From Deltaproteobacteria bacterium (GTDB lineage: Bacteria; Myxococcota_C; UBA6777): 64,000 bases of DNA. Below the pieces are notes generated by a model, which was not told the origin of the DNA, made no database searches, and saw nothing but the letters and a program-made list of their open reading frames with translations. Shown here one piece after another: positions 19,541-29,659 of the stretch. Numbering within the stretch: position 1 is the stretch's first letter; every line of letters starts with the position of its first letter. The stretch covers positions 124,001-188,000 of the forward strand of contig SBHC01000054.1 of the NCBI GenBank assembly GCA_006226375.1, read 5' to 3'. The translations under genes and the position numbers were made by a program.

Positions 19541-19557
19541 TTGGCATAGAAGTTGCT
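19541..19557 (+). promoter_or_regulatory. Sigma54 (-24/-12) promoter
   Basis: TTGGCATAGAAGTTGCT has the GG doublet at 19543-19544, a 10-bp spacer and GC at 19555-19556. It differs from the promoter at 11713 at only one of 17 positions. The start of transcription would be near 19568, about 70 nt before the ATG at 19637. Confidence 0.87.
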
Positions 19558-19636
19558 CTCTTTTCTCCATCATTCCTCATGGAACAATCTCTATCGTCCG
19601 TAGGGGACGCAGAGGACAAATCAAAGAGGAGAAGCT

Positions 19637-22600
19637 ATGCTTCGCCAAGCTATATCGTTGGTAGGTTTCGTGCTCGCAGGAACGCTCTTGCTCGTTGGTT
19701 GTGGGGGTGGACCCATAGACCCATGCAGCGGAGTCACATGTCAGTCAGGCCAGGTATGCAAGGAGGGAGCTTGCGTACAAGAGGCTGCGAAATGTGCCGA
19801 AGGACAGAGCCAATGTGGCGAAAGCTGTCATGACACGAAGGCTGACAAGAGCCATTGTGGAGCGTGCAACAACGCATGTCGTGACAAGGAAGCCTGCAAA
19901 GAAGGCAAGTGCGTCCTGACATGCGATGGCGGCAAACAAGCCTGTGGACCTGTTTGTGTCGACATCCAAACCGACACCAAACACTGCGGCGCTTGCAACC
20001 AGGCCTGCAAGGCTGGCGAAGTTTGCAACCAAGGAGCCTGTGCTCTCTTCTGCTCCTCAGGAACCACCCAATGCGATGGCACATGCGTCGATACAAACAC
20101 CAACACAAAGCATTGTGGAGCCTGTGGAACAGCTTGCAAAACCGGCGAAAGTTGCAACGGAGGTCAATGCATCTTCGTGTGTGACTCCGGCAAAACCAAC
20201 TGTTCCGGTTCTTGTGTCGATACAGCCTCCGACGCCAAAAACTGCGGTGGATGTGGAACGGCCTGCAAGACAGGTGAAGTTTGCAAAGCAGGTGCGTGCA
20301 AGCCGGATTGCCCCAAAGAACAAGCGGAGTGTAGCGGCACGTGTGTGGACACCCAGTCCGACAATAAAAATTGTGGCGGCTGTGGCAAAGTTTGTGGACC
20401 AGAAACGATTTGCAAAGCGGGTTCGTGCGAACCCAACTGCAAGAAGGATGAGACCTTTTGCTCCAACACCTGTGTCGACACCCAAACCAATGACAAGCAC
20501 TGTGGTACATGTGGAAACGATTGTGGTCCAGGGAAAGCTTGCAAAGCGGGCTCATGCGAGTCCATCTGCAAGAAGGATGAGACCTTTTGCTCCAACTCCT
20601 GTGTGGATACACAAAGGAACAACAAGCATTGTGGTACATGTGGCAACGCTTGCCAGGCCAGAGAAAGTTGCATCGCAGGTGTGTGCAAACCATCCTGGGC
20701 AGAGAGCATCGGCTCCACCACACCTGGTGGGTCCGAAAGTATCCGCGCCATCGCCCAAGACGGACAAGGAAACTTCTACATCACAGGAAGCTTCCATCGC
20801 CAGCTTGCGCTTGGGACATTCACGCTGAACCGACATGGTGGTGGGTTCTTTGTAGCCAAGCTCAACAGTCAGCTTCAGGTTCTTTGGGCCAGGCCGATCT
20901 CCGCGGATGGTTATGAGACGCAGCAGGTCGCTGTTGACGGAACAGGCAACGTCTATCTCACAGGAGCTTTTATCAGCAGCGTTGCCGTGTTCGGTACAAC
21001 GACCTTACAAAATCGAATCTTGGACAAAGAAGGAACCACCCTTGGCCCCCAAGTGTTTGTGGCGAAGTTGGACACCAACGGAAAGTGGCTCTGGGCAACG
21101 AGCGGAGGAGGCAAAGCTCTCGGGTATAACACCGGTATTGCAGCGGACAGCAAGGGTAATGTTTTTGTGGCCGGTGTCTTTTGTGACGAAGAAAGCGGCG
21201 ACTTTGGAACGACTTCTACGTTTGGGTCTACCACGCTCACCACGGCAGGGGACGCCGATATCTTTGTGGCCAAGTTGGACAAAGATGGAACATGGTTGTG
21301 GACCAAGGCTGCTGGCACCGCTGACTATGATACAGCCTCCGGTGTCGGTGTCGATACCCAAGGAAATGTTTACGTCGGTGGTCTTCTCGCAAAAGCCAAC
21401 ACAACCTTTGGTTCGTTGACTCTTTCTGTAAAGGGTACAGGTGATGCCTTTGTGGCGAAGCTGGATCCCCAAGGGAATTGGAAGTGGGTCACAGCAGGAG
21501 GAAGCCCCAAATACGACAACGCCCGAACCTTTGTCACAGATGGCGCTGGTAACTCTTACATCATAGGAGCTGTTTACGATGGCGCAGTCTTTGGCAAGAG
21601 CACTCTAACGGTCTCAGGCCGCCTTCGGTCCTTGTTTGTCGCCAAAGTAGACAACACAGGCCAGTGGGTGTGGGCAAACAACGGCAGCGGTACAAGAAGC
21701 TATGCGTATCACTCCACAGTGGACAATGCAGGAAATGTGTATCTGACAGGCACTTTCAATGCCAACGAAAGCTTTGGCACAATCCAGCTTGCCCCGAAAG
21801 GCAATGGTGACATCTTTCTCGCGAAACTCGATTCAGCAGGCAAGTGGTTGTGGGCGGAAAGCGCTGGGGGAACTCGGTACAGTTATGGTTATGGTGTGAC
21901 CGCAGATTCGTCTGGCAATGCATTCGTTGTTGGACAATTCTATGGAAAAACAACGTTTGGCTCCAGTAGCTATTCAAGCAAGGGAGGAGAAAACAACGAT
22001 GCCTTTGTTGCGAAGTACAGCAGCACAGGCGTCTTTACCTCGTTGCAACAGTACGGAGGGACAGGAGGTTTCAACGATTCTGCCAGCGGCATCGCCCGAG
22101 ACAGCGCCGGCAACCTGTATGTCACTGGACGTTTCCGAGGCGAGCTGACTTTCGGCAGCACCACGCTCTCTGCCCCCTCCTCGGATGAAATGCTCTACGT
22201 GGCGAAGATGACATCATCCGGCCAATGGGCGTGGGCTGTTACGACGAGCAATGGCAACGGCAGCGGTAGCTACGATATGACTGTGGATGGTTCTGGCAAT
22301 GTCTATGTCGTGGGACAGTCCCAGGGAACCACAAAGCTGGGAAGCTGTAGCTATGCAAGCAAAGGAGGCAGCGATATCTTTGTAGCCAAGCTGAACAGCA
22401 ACGGAGCGTGCCAGTGGGTCGCTGGCGGAGGAGGTGGAAGCTTTGACTTTGGGCATAGCGTTGTGGTTGGAAGCCAGGGAAACGTCTATGTGACAGGTTA
22501 TGTCAACGGCACAGGAAGCTTTGGTTCTCTCTCCCTCTCGAACAAAGGAAGCAATGATCTCTTTGTCGGGAAACTTGACCCAACAGGCCAGTGGCTTTGG

Positions 22601-23332
22601 GTCACGAACAATGGAAGTTCAAGCTATGACTATGGCTATGGCATCGCAATTGACAAGGCCGACAACCTCTACATCACAGGTGTCGTGAATGGTGTGGGTA
22701 CATTTGGTTCGCTCACATTGTCGAACAACGGAAAGCGCGACCTCTTTGTGGGAAAAATGAACGACAAAGGGGAGTGGCAATGGGTAACAAACGGTGGTGG
22801 GAGTGGCGAAGATTATGGACGCGGCATCGCTGTGGATGCATCTGGCAATGTGTTTGTGGTTGGCGAGTATAGCGCCACCGCCACCTTTGGGACTACGACG
22901 TTGAGTTCTCAATCCAAAAGAGACATTTTTGTTGGAAAGCTCGACAACACTGGCAAGTGGTTTTGGGGGAAATCGGCAGGAGGAGCCTCCAACAATTATG
23001 GCTCTGCCATCGACGTCAATGCCAAAGGAAACGTCTTCATCACAGGGCGATCCCAGGGTGGAAGTCCAGTGTTTGGCTCCACGACACTTAAGGGTTACCC
23101 TGGTAGCTATTACATCTATGTAAGTTCGCTTGATACCAACGGAGCATGGCGATGGACGAAAGCTGCTGAGGTCTACAATGCAGAAGGTTCGCCCACCGGA
23201 GAGTCCATCGTGGCTGGTCCCAATGACACAGCCTACGTCTCCGGTTTTTACGCCGGAGTCGCTTCCTTTGGGCCTCATACCAAGGCCTCCACAGGTGGCA
23301 GCGATCTGTTCATTTGGTTGGTCAATCCTTAG
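19637..23332 (+). CDS. Lipoprotein: Cys-rich repeats plus beta-propeller (SBBP-type) repeats, paralog
   Basis: A 1231-residue lipoprotein (lipobox LLVGC) with the same architecture as the protein at 11835: a DPCSGVTC head, seven Cys-rich units instead of ten, then thirteen propeller repeats with FVAKLD-GKWLW signatures and a closing stub ending DLFIWLVNP. The conserved number of propeller repeats against a variable Cys-rich stalk suggests a fixed head domain on a length-variable stem. It is expected on the outer surface; ligand unknown. The ATG is preceded by AGAGGAGA and the sigma54 promoter at 19541. A strong intrinsic terminator follows at 23351, separating it from the RHS gene. Confidence 0.88.
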   Translation: MLRQAISLVGFVLAGTLLLVGCGGGPIDPCSGVTCQSGQVCKEGACVQEAAKCAEGQSQCGESCHDTKADKSHCGACNNACRDKEACKEGKCVLTCDGGKQACGPVCVDIQTDTKHCGACNQACKAGEVCNQGACALFCSSGTTQCDGTCVDTNTNTKHCGACGTACKTGESCNGGQCIFVCDSGKTNCSGSCVDTASDAKNCGGCGTACKTGEVCKAGACKPDCPKEQAECSGTCVDTQSDNKNCGGCGKVCGPETICKAGSCEPNCKKDETFCSNTCVDTQTNDKHCGTCGNDCGPGKACKAGSCESICKKDETFCSNSCVDTQRNNKHCGTCGNACQARESCIAGVCKPSWAESIGSTTPGGSESIRAIAQDGQGNFYITGSFHRQLALGTFTLNRHGGGFFVAKLNSQLQVLWARPISADGYETQQVAVDGTGNVYLTGAFISSVAVFGTTTLQNRILDKEGTTLGPQVFVAKLDTNGKWLWATSGGGKALGYNTGIAADSKGNVFVAGVFCDEESGDFGTTSTFGSTTLTTAGDADIFVAKLDKDGTWLWTKAAGTADYDTASGVGVDTQGNVYVGGLLAKANTTFGSLTLSVKGTGDAFVAKLDPQGNWKWVTAGGSPKYDNARTFVTDGAGNSYIIGAVYDGAVFGKSTLTVSGRLRSLFVAKVDNTGQWVWANNGSGTRSYAYHSTVDNAGNVYLTGTFNANESFGTIQLAPKGNGDIFLAKLDSAGKWLWAESAGGTRYSYGYGVTADSSGNAFVVGQFYGKTTFGSSSYSSKGGENNDAFVAKYSSTGVFTSLQQYGGTGGFNDSASGIARDSAGNLYVTGRFRGELTFGSTTLSAPSSDEMLYVAKMTSSGQWAWAVTTSNGNGSGSYDMTVDGSGNVYVVGQSQGTTKLGSCSYASKGGSDIFVAKLNSNGACQWVAGGGGGSFDFGHSVVVGSQGNVYVTGYVNGTGSFGSLSLSNKGSNDLFVGKLDPTGQWLWVTNNGSSSYDYGYGIAIDKADNLYITGVVNGVGTFGSLTLSNNGKRDLFVGKMNDKGEWQWVTNGGGSGEDYGRGIAVDASGNVFVVGEYSATATFGTTTLSSQSKRDIFVGKLDNTGKWFWGKSAGGASNNYGSAIDVNAKGNVFITGRSQGGSPVFGSTTLKGYPGSYYIYVSSLDTNGAWRWTKAAEVYNAEGSPTGESIVAGPNDTAYVSGFYAGVASFGPHTKASTGGSDLFIWLVNP

Positions 23333-23350
23333 ACAACAAGAAACCATCTG

Positions 23351-23408
23351 AATCGATCGGAAGCTGTACCTCTCTGCATTTGCAACAGCTTCCGATCGAT
23401 TTCTTTTC
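23351..23408 (+). terminator. Intrinsic terminator after the propeller lipoprotein
   Basis: A perfect 17-bp inverted repeat (23351-23367 and 23385-23401; arm AATCGATCGGAAGCTGT) with a 17-nt loop is followed by TCTTTTCC. It starts 18 bp after the stop codon at 23332. The U-run is interrupted, so it may also act as a bidirectional or processing hairpin. Confidence 0.75.
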
Positions 23409-23484
23409 CATGTATTCCGTTGACACCTTATTGAGAATCACTCTGTGGAACCCAACGTGACTTGGTCCCACAAAGGGAGACATT

Positions 23485-26400
23485 ATGCTTCGACAATCCG
23501 ACATCTCTTTGGCTTTGCTCTTCCTCCTGAGCATCTGGCTTGCACCCCATGCGACGGTATGGGCCAACGGGACATCTCCCAATGTGTTGGTCCTACCACA
23601 AGGACCCGGCTCCATCGGCGGACTCGGAGAGAACGTACAGGCCAACCTCAACATGGGCCTGATGAGCTACAACATTAATGTTGTGGTTCCCCAAGGTAGA
23701 AGCGGTCACAGCCCTGCGATCAGCATCACCTATAGCTCCGGTGGAAGCCCCGGTGTGATGGGCATTGGCTGGGGCTTTAATGCAGGCGGCAGCGTCTCCC
23801 GCCTGACCGTACGAGGGTTGCCTCAATACAACAACAGCGACCGGTTCTATGCCGGCGGAGAATTGGTCAAGGTACCCAACTCTCCCTTCTATCGCTCCCG
23901 GATAGAAGGAAGCTTTGCCCGTTATCAATGGATCCAAAAGGACGCCAACGATCAACGTGGCTATTGGATCGCGGAGTTTCCCAACGGCTCCAAAGCTTAC
24001 TTTGGCGCCAACTCGGAAGGAAAGGCTCGACCCCAAGCACAAGTGTACGGCACTGAAGGAACGTACCAATGGGAGATGGTAGCCTCCGTGGATCGCAACG
24101 GAAACCGCATTGAGTATAGCTACTCCAAAGACGGAACGCAGAGCTATCTCGACGCCATCTCCTGGGTCTTCGATGATGCAGGAAACCCTCTGTACAAGGC
24201 CGAATTTATCTACGAAGATCGTACAGACTTCATCTCCGACGGTCGCCCTGGCTTTGACTTGCAGACCAAGAAGCGAGTGAAGGAGATCCGCATCACCTCC
24301 AACGGTCAAAGCTTTCGCACGTACAAGTTTGAGTACGAAGACAAGACCGGTCTCTCGCGACTGATCAAGGTCAAACGGTACGGCCGCGATGGAACCACGC
24401 TGTTTCCTGTTACGTTTGTGATGAAGTACAGCGACGCCACCTTCTCTGCCGCGAACAGCCGGTTGGTGAAGATGAAGACAAGCCTTGGCATCAACCTCAA
24501 GAACGGTGACGCAGACTTTATCGACATCAACGGAGACGGTTTGCCCGATGTTGTCGATACATCCGTGAGCCAACATCGATTCCACATCAACACCCTAACG
24601 CTCAACAAGGACCTCTCCCAAGATACACACGACTTCCCACAGTCTGCCATTTTAACCAACCCCAAGGGACTCAGCACCAAGCTCAGCAATCCTTCGGTCC
24701 AGCTGCTCGACTACAACGGCGATGGCTTTACTGACCTTGTGAACGCAGCCACACAGATCAAGCAGATCTACCTGAACAAGGGCAACGGCAAGTGGGAAGA
24801 CCAGAGCCAATCGGTGGAAGAGTTTCCTGTCAAAGGCAACGACCCGAACCTCCGTTTCTTCGACTACAACGGCGACAAAGCGATCGACATCATCCGGTCA
24901 AACGGTGACACCACCACCTATTGGGTCAACGACAAGCAAGGCAAGTGGATCAAAGTGGAAGGCGGCAAAGGCATCGGCGCATCCTTTGACAAAGACCGCA
25001 TCCGTCTGATCGACATCAACGGCGACAACCTCACAGACGCCGTCTGGATCACCAAGACCAGCCTGCGCTACAAGAAGTACCTCGGCTACGGAAAGTGGAC
25101 CCAATGGATCAACGTCAACGTACCGGGCATTGAAAACTACGAGCTATCCACCAAAGCTCAGTTTGCCGACGTAAACGGCGACGGGATGGCCGACATGGTC
25201 ACCTTCCTCGGCAACAAGATCGTCTACTTTGTGAACCAGAATGGGATGTCGTTTGCAAAGGGTCAGGAGCTTCAGTCCTTTCAGGGTCAGAACATCCCTG
25301 ATAGCACCAACACGATCATCCGAATCACCGACATCAACGGGAATGGTTCCCGCGATATCGTATGGCTCACCAACACAGGTCAGATTACCTACCTGGAGCT
25401 ATTCAGCAAACGCCCCAACCTGCTCACAGAGATCTCCAACAGCATGGGGCAACGAATCAATGTTCACTACGGCTCTTCGGTGAATTTTTACCTGCGAGAC
25501 AAAACTTGCAACCCCAAAACAGACGAAGCCTGCGAAGGACCCTGGCAGAACAAAATGCCCATGGCCTTTACCGTAGTAACCCAGATTGATACATGGGCCT
25601 CACACTCCGACCAACCTGAAACACAGAAAGGTCCTGACCCAAAAGAGAGACCGACCATTCAGAAGGTCTACTACCACAACGGCTTTTACGATGGGAAAGA
25701 GAAACAGTTCCGAGGATTCCGCAAGGTAGAGTCCGTCTACGTTGGGGATGACTCAGTGAGAACACGTCGCGATTTTATCGAGTACAACGTGGGTGACACG
25801 GACATGTACTTCCACGGAAAGCCCTTGCGCACCGTCATAACGGACGAAAGCGGAACGATCTTTCGAGAGGTTAAGTCCGAGTGGAAGGACTGCGGAACCC
25901 CAGCAGGAGCCGACGCCAACCTCGACCCACCTGTACGATTCATCTGTATGAACGCCAGCGAAAGCATCATCAAGGAAGGACTCTCCGCTGAGCAATGGAA
26001 GACAGTACGCCGCGAGTACACCTACGATGGCTACGGAAACCAGGTGCTAATGAAGAACCTCGGAGTCAAGGACAAGGAAGGGGATGAACGAATTGGAAAG
26101 TCCACCTACATCACCCCCAGCGATCCCAAGTCGGCGAAGTCGATCTGGAATGTTCGAAGCCTCCAGAAGTACGAGCGTTGCGCACAAGAAGCCGGCCCCT
26201 GTGCCGAGACCAACTACTTTTACGATGGTCCTCCGTTCCAAGGATTACCCGCCGGACAGCTCACACAAGGTAACTTGTCGCGTGTAGCTATCAAAGCCAA
26301 CCTGGAAGGTACAAGCTATGTCGAGTTGAAGCGCCGCAAGTACGACAAGTTTGGCAACATCATCGAAGAGAAAGGTCCCACCACCCAGCGACGCACCTAC

Positions 26401-29400
26401 GAGTGGGATAGCACATACCATCGCTTTCCTGTGAAAGAGGCCATCTACATCGGAAAGATCAGCCTGGTCGCCAGCACCGACTGGGACTATAGCTTAAACC
26501 AAGTAACACGTTCGACCGATATCAACGGCCATGTGACGACCTATACCTATGACAACTTCGGTCGCTTGCTGTCTGTCTTTCAAAACGGAGATCCCAAAGA
26601 CAAACCTTCGGTGCAGTACAAGTACGAATTGCAGCCTCCCCTCAGCAAGATCACAACCTTGCAGCGCTCCATCCAGGGAGGAGAGCAAGACCGCAAAAAG
26701 ATCGACTGCTACGACGGCTTGGGCCGCAAGCTATCGCAACAGATGTGGATCGAAGGCAACAGGTATTCTGTGCTGAACCACCAGAATTACAACGCTCGTG
26801 GTCAAATGTACATACACTGGAACACCTACGAAGGCCGAGGAGACTGTCGCTTTCTCCCGCCTGAGCCAGTCCGTTTGCAAGCCACTGTTCTTCAGTTTGA
26901 CGCGCTCGGCCGAGAGATCAAGAAAACATTCCCCGACCAATCGTTCAGCACGATGGTATACAAACCTTTGCGCGTGGAGATGTTTGATACTGAGGACAAC
27001 CGCAAAGAGTCACCCCACTACAACACCCCACGCATCGTTGTTCTGGATGGTTTGCACCGTGCGATCGAAGACATACGCACGATCGCACCCGGTCAAACGC
27101 TCAAGACCCGCTACACGTTTAGCAACGTCAACGCCAAGATGACAGACTTAATCACAAGCATGACGTTCCCCGATGGCACGGTCAAAACCCAGGAATACAA
27201 CCTCTTGGGGCACCTCACCAAGATCATCGATCCAGACCGTAGCACCATCGAGATGAAGTACGATGACGATGGAAACATCATCGAGCGGAAGGACGGACGC
27301 GGGCGCGTCGCAGTCTACACCTACGACCCTCAAGGTCGCCTCCTCACCCGCCAGGAGAAAGACAAGCCCGAGACCCTCATCAAGTATCGCTACGACCTCC
27401 CGGATCCCGAGTTTCCGACAGCTACCAACCTGAAAGGACGCCTGGCGAGTGTTTCGTTCCCCAGCGGCACCACCTATTTTTCGTACTCCAGCAGGGGAGA
27501 CAAGGTGTGGTCTCGTCACACCACGATGGGCGTAAACTTTGACCTGAAGCGAACGTTCAACAACGTCGGCGAGGTCACAGGAGAGGTCTTCCCCGACGGC
27601 CGAACGGTCAACTATACCTACGACAAAGCGGGACGAATCACATCCATACCAGGCTTCATCAAGAGCGTAAGCTACCTACCCAATGGAGCGATCGGTTCGC
27701 GCACCAGCGAAAACGGCGTACGAACCCGATACACCTTCACCGAACGCATGTGGATCAAAAACATTGCGGTGCAAAGCAAGCCCGAATTTAGCTACCAGAT
27801 GAACCATGACACCGCAGGCAACATCATGAGCGTTCAGGAGAACTACAGCGGCTTTGCTGTCCAAAACAGCTACACCTACGACGCGCTGTATCGTTTGACC
27901 CAGGCGTCTCTGGATAGCGGCAAAGAAGTTCTCCGCTACGGCCTTAACAACAACCACAATCTGACCTCCAAGACCTCAAGCCTTGGGGAGAAAAGTCCCG
28001 TTCACATCGGCGATTACAGCTACGACCCCAAGAAGATCCACGCGGCAACACAAGCCGGTAACATCAAGATGTCTTACGACGACGGCGGCATGATGAAGCA
28101 ATGTGGACCCTACCAGTTCACATGGGACTATGCAGGCCGACTCCAACAAACAAGCATCAACGGCAAAACCGGTCGCTATTGGTATGACCATGCCTACTCT
28201 CGGATGGTCAAAGAGGAAGACGGCGTCCATGCCTTCTACCCCTTTTCCAATTACAGGATCCAAAACGGCCATGTGAAGATCTTTGTGCGCTTGACAGGCG
28301 ATGTTGTGACCGAATGGCGAAGCCACAAAGGAGTGACTTCATTCTTTGATGATGTCGCGCCTGCCACGGGGGATTCCAAGCTTACACCGCAGCCCGATGG
28401 AGAGATCACAGCGGGCGATGCCTGGGTGTACCACGCCGCGCGAGAGTCGATCGTCCAGGTAGACTTGAAGCCGCGCAACCTCAAGCTCAACCTGACCAAG
28501 GACATGCTTGATGTTACTGTCGATAAGCTACTCCAGGAGAAAGAAGAGAAGCTATTCACCCACACCGATCACTTGGGGTCCGTCCGTCTCGTGACCAACA
28601 GCGAAGGACAGGCGGTCACATTTAAGCGCTATTACCCGTATGGAGCAGTCCAAAGCCGAGAGGGAGACATCCGAGTCCTTGATTACCAGGGGCAAGAACG
28701 TGATCGGTTAACCCAGCTTACGTACTTTGGTGCCCGTTACCTCGACAACAAACTTGGCAAATGGCTCAGCCCTGACCCCTTGTTTGAAGAAGCAAGCGGA
28801 GCCGAAGACGAGTGGAACAGCTACGCCATGGTCACCAACAATCCCATTCGCTTCCGTGACCGAAACGGTATGGCCTCGGATGATGGAGCGTTATGGACGT
28901 CTGTAGCCCTCGGAACAACAAGCTCCGCGATCGCCTTGTCGGTGGGAATTGGTATTTCCGTAGCAAGCGCACGAACCAGTTCGGCGATGGGAAAGAAAAC
29001 CAACTACTCCCAACGTGCTTTGGCTGGTGGTGCTTTCCTGAACTTTGCCTTGGGTGTCACGGCGGTTGGACTCCTAGCGAGCGGCGAGAAGGAAGCGGCC
29101 AAGGTCATCGGGATTACGATGAGCGCCATCTCTACCGTTCGGGGAGTCCTCAACACCTTCTTTGAGATGCGAAAGTTCAACGCCATTCGTCAGTTTGCGC
29201 CCAGCCAATACTCCAAAGCTCGTCACCGAGTGGGAGTCACGGCTCGCGCCGTAAGTGCGATGTCTAGCGCCACCCAAACCGGCCTTATGGCTTTCGGTGG
29301 AAACTCTACAGGTGCGATGATTGGCTCACTGACCACAGCCGCCGTCAGCACGATTGCAAGCGGTGTATCGATCTACGCTGCTGGTAAGTCATGGAGCATC

Positions 29401-29622
29401 AAAAAACCATTCAGCACATCCTCAACCTACACGGCTGCTTTGCGAGAAAAGCTGTTCTGGCGAACACGCGGAACCCGTGGACGAACGGACAATGTACTGA
29501 GAAATCCAAATGCCGGCTCCTCCCCCCTAAGACGTGGACGAGTGCAAGCTGGGCCTGACTCGGCGATGAAGAAAGGACCTGGCATCATGAAGCGGATCCG
29601 CTCCGCCTTCAAGAAGAAGTAA
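23485..29622 (+). CDS. SpvB-RHS/YD-repeat protein with signal peptide (Tc-BC-like)
   Basis: A 2045-residue protein. The N-terminus is a signal peptide (LALLFLLSIWLAPHATVWA). Next is an SpvB-type domain (GPGSIGGLGE, VPQGRSGHSPAI, GIGWGFNAGG), then six FG-GAP/VCBS-like segments at about 340-620 (DINGDGLPD, DYNGDGFTD and so on), a Tc-toxin-like middle region, many YD repeats, and the RHS core (YYPYGAVQ near 1715; GARYLDNKLGKWLSPDPL). The core ends near FRDRNG, about residue 1790. The final 250 residues differ in character: three hydrophobic Ala/Gly-rich stretches, then a strongly basic tail. In this superfamily the RHS shell encloses and releases a C-terminal effector, so this tail is the candidate payload or membrane anchor. 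No obvious immunity gene follows on the same strand. AAAGGGA precedes the ATG. Confidence 0.88.
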   Translation: MLRQSDISLALLFLLSIWLAPHATVWANGTSPNVLVLPQGPGSIGGLGENVQANLNMGLMSYNINVVVPQGRSGHSPAISITYSSGGSPGVMGIGWGFNAGGSVSRLTVRGLPQYNNSDRFYAGGELVKVPNSPFYRSRIEGSFARYQWIQKDANDQRGYWIAEFPNGSKAYFGANSEGKARPQAQVYGTEGTYQWEMVASVDRNGNRIEYSYSKDGTQSYLDAISWVFDDAGNPLYKAEFIYEDRTDFISDGRPGFDLQTKKRVKEIRITSNGQSFRTYKFEYEDKTGLSRLIKVKRYGRDGTTLFPVTFVMKYSDATFSAANSRLVKMKTSLGINLKNGDADFIDINGDGLPDVVDTSVSQHRFHINTLTLNKDLSQDTHDFPQSAILTNPKGLSTKLSNPSVQLLDYNGDGFTDLVNAATQIKQIYLNKGNGKWEDQSQSVEEFPVKGNDPNLRFFDYNGDKAIDIIRSNGDTTTYWVNDKQGKWIKVEGGKGIGASFDKDRIRLIDINGDNLTDAVWITKTSLRYKKYLGYGKWTQWINVNVPGIENYELSTKAQFADVNGDGMADMVTFLGNKIVYFVNQNGMSFAKGQELQSFQGQNIPDSTNTIIRITDINGNGSRDIVWLTNTGQITYLELFSKRPNLLTEISNSMGQRINVHYGSSVNFYLRDKTCNPKTDEACEGPWQNKMPMAFTVVTQIDTWASHSDQPETQKGPDPKERPTIQKVYYHNGFYDGKEKQFRGFRKVESVYVGDDSVRTRRDFIEYNVGDTDMYFHGKPLRTVITDESGTIFREVKSEWKDCGTPAGADANLDPPVRFICMNASESIIKEGLSAEQWKTVRREYTYDGYGNQVLMKNLGVKDKEGDERIGKSTYITPSDPKSAKSIWNVRSLQKYERCAQEAGPCAETNYFYDGPPFQGLPAGQLTQGNLSRVAIKANLEGTSYVELKRRKYDKFGNIIEEKGPTTQRRTYEWDSTYHRFPVKEAIYIGKISLVASTDWDYSLNQVTRSTDINGHVTTYTYDNFGRLLSVFQNGDPKDKPSVQYKYELQPPLSKITTLQRSIQGGEQDRKKIDCYDGLGRKLSQQMWIEGNRYSVLNHQNYNARGQMYIHWNTYEGRGDCRFLPPEPVRLQATVLQFDALGREIKKTFPDQSFSTMVYKPLRVEMFDTEDNRKESPHYNTPRIVVLDGLHRAIEDIRTIAPGQTLKTRYTFSNVNAKMTDLITSMTFPDGTVKTQEYNLLGHLTKIIDPDRSTIEMKYDDDGNIIERKDGRGRVAVYTYDPQGRLLTRQEKDKPETLIKYRYDLPDPEFPTATNLKGRLASVSFPSGTTYFSYSSRGDKVWSRHTTMGVNFDLKRTFNNVGEVTGEVFPDGRTVNYTYDKAGRITSIPGFIKSVSYLPNGAIGSRTSENGVRTRYTFTERMWIKNIAVQSKPEFSYQMNHDTAGNIMSVQENYSGFAVQNSYTYDALYRLTQASLDSGKEVLRYGLNNNHNLTSKTSSLGEKSPVHIGDYSYDPKKIHAATQAGNIKMSYDDGGMMKQCGPYQFTWDYAGRLQQTSINGKTGRYWYDHAYSRMVKEEDGVHAFYPFSNYRIQNGHVKIFVRLTGDVVTEWRSHKGVTSFFDDVAPATGDSKLTPQPDGEITAGDAWVYHAARESIVQVDLKPRNLKLNLTKDMLDVTVDKLLQEKEEKLFTHTDHLGSVRLVTNSEGQAVTFKRYYPYGAVQSREGDIRVLDYQGQERDRLTQLTYFGARYLDNKLGKWLSPDPLFEEASGAEDEWNSYAMVTNNPIRFRDRNGMASDDGALWTSVALGTTSSAIALSVGIGISVASARTSSAMGKKTNYSQRALAGGAFLNFALGVTAVGLLASGEKEAAKVIGITMSAISTVRGVLNTFFEMRKFNAIRQFAPSQYSKARHRVGVTARAVSAMSSATQTGLMAFGGNSTGAMIGSLTTAAVSTIASGVSIYAAGKSWSIKKPFSTSSTYTAALREKLFWRTRGTRGRTDNVLRNPNAGSSPLRRGRVQAGPDSAMKKGPGIMKRIRSAFKKK

Positions 29623-29659
29623 CCACCCCCTCCTTTGATGACTGTTTGACAAAGATTCT

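Larger units (their letters stand above)
19235..19636. other. Intergenic region with enhancer-like repeat and sigma54 promoter
   Basis: This 400-bp gap holds a degenerate copy of the upstream repeat (19313-19345), a consensus-type -24/-12 promoter (19541-19557) and an AGAGGAGA ribosome-binding site before 19637. No gene or clear terminator for the preceding operon is visible. Confidence 0.7.
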
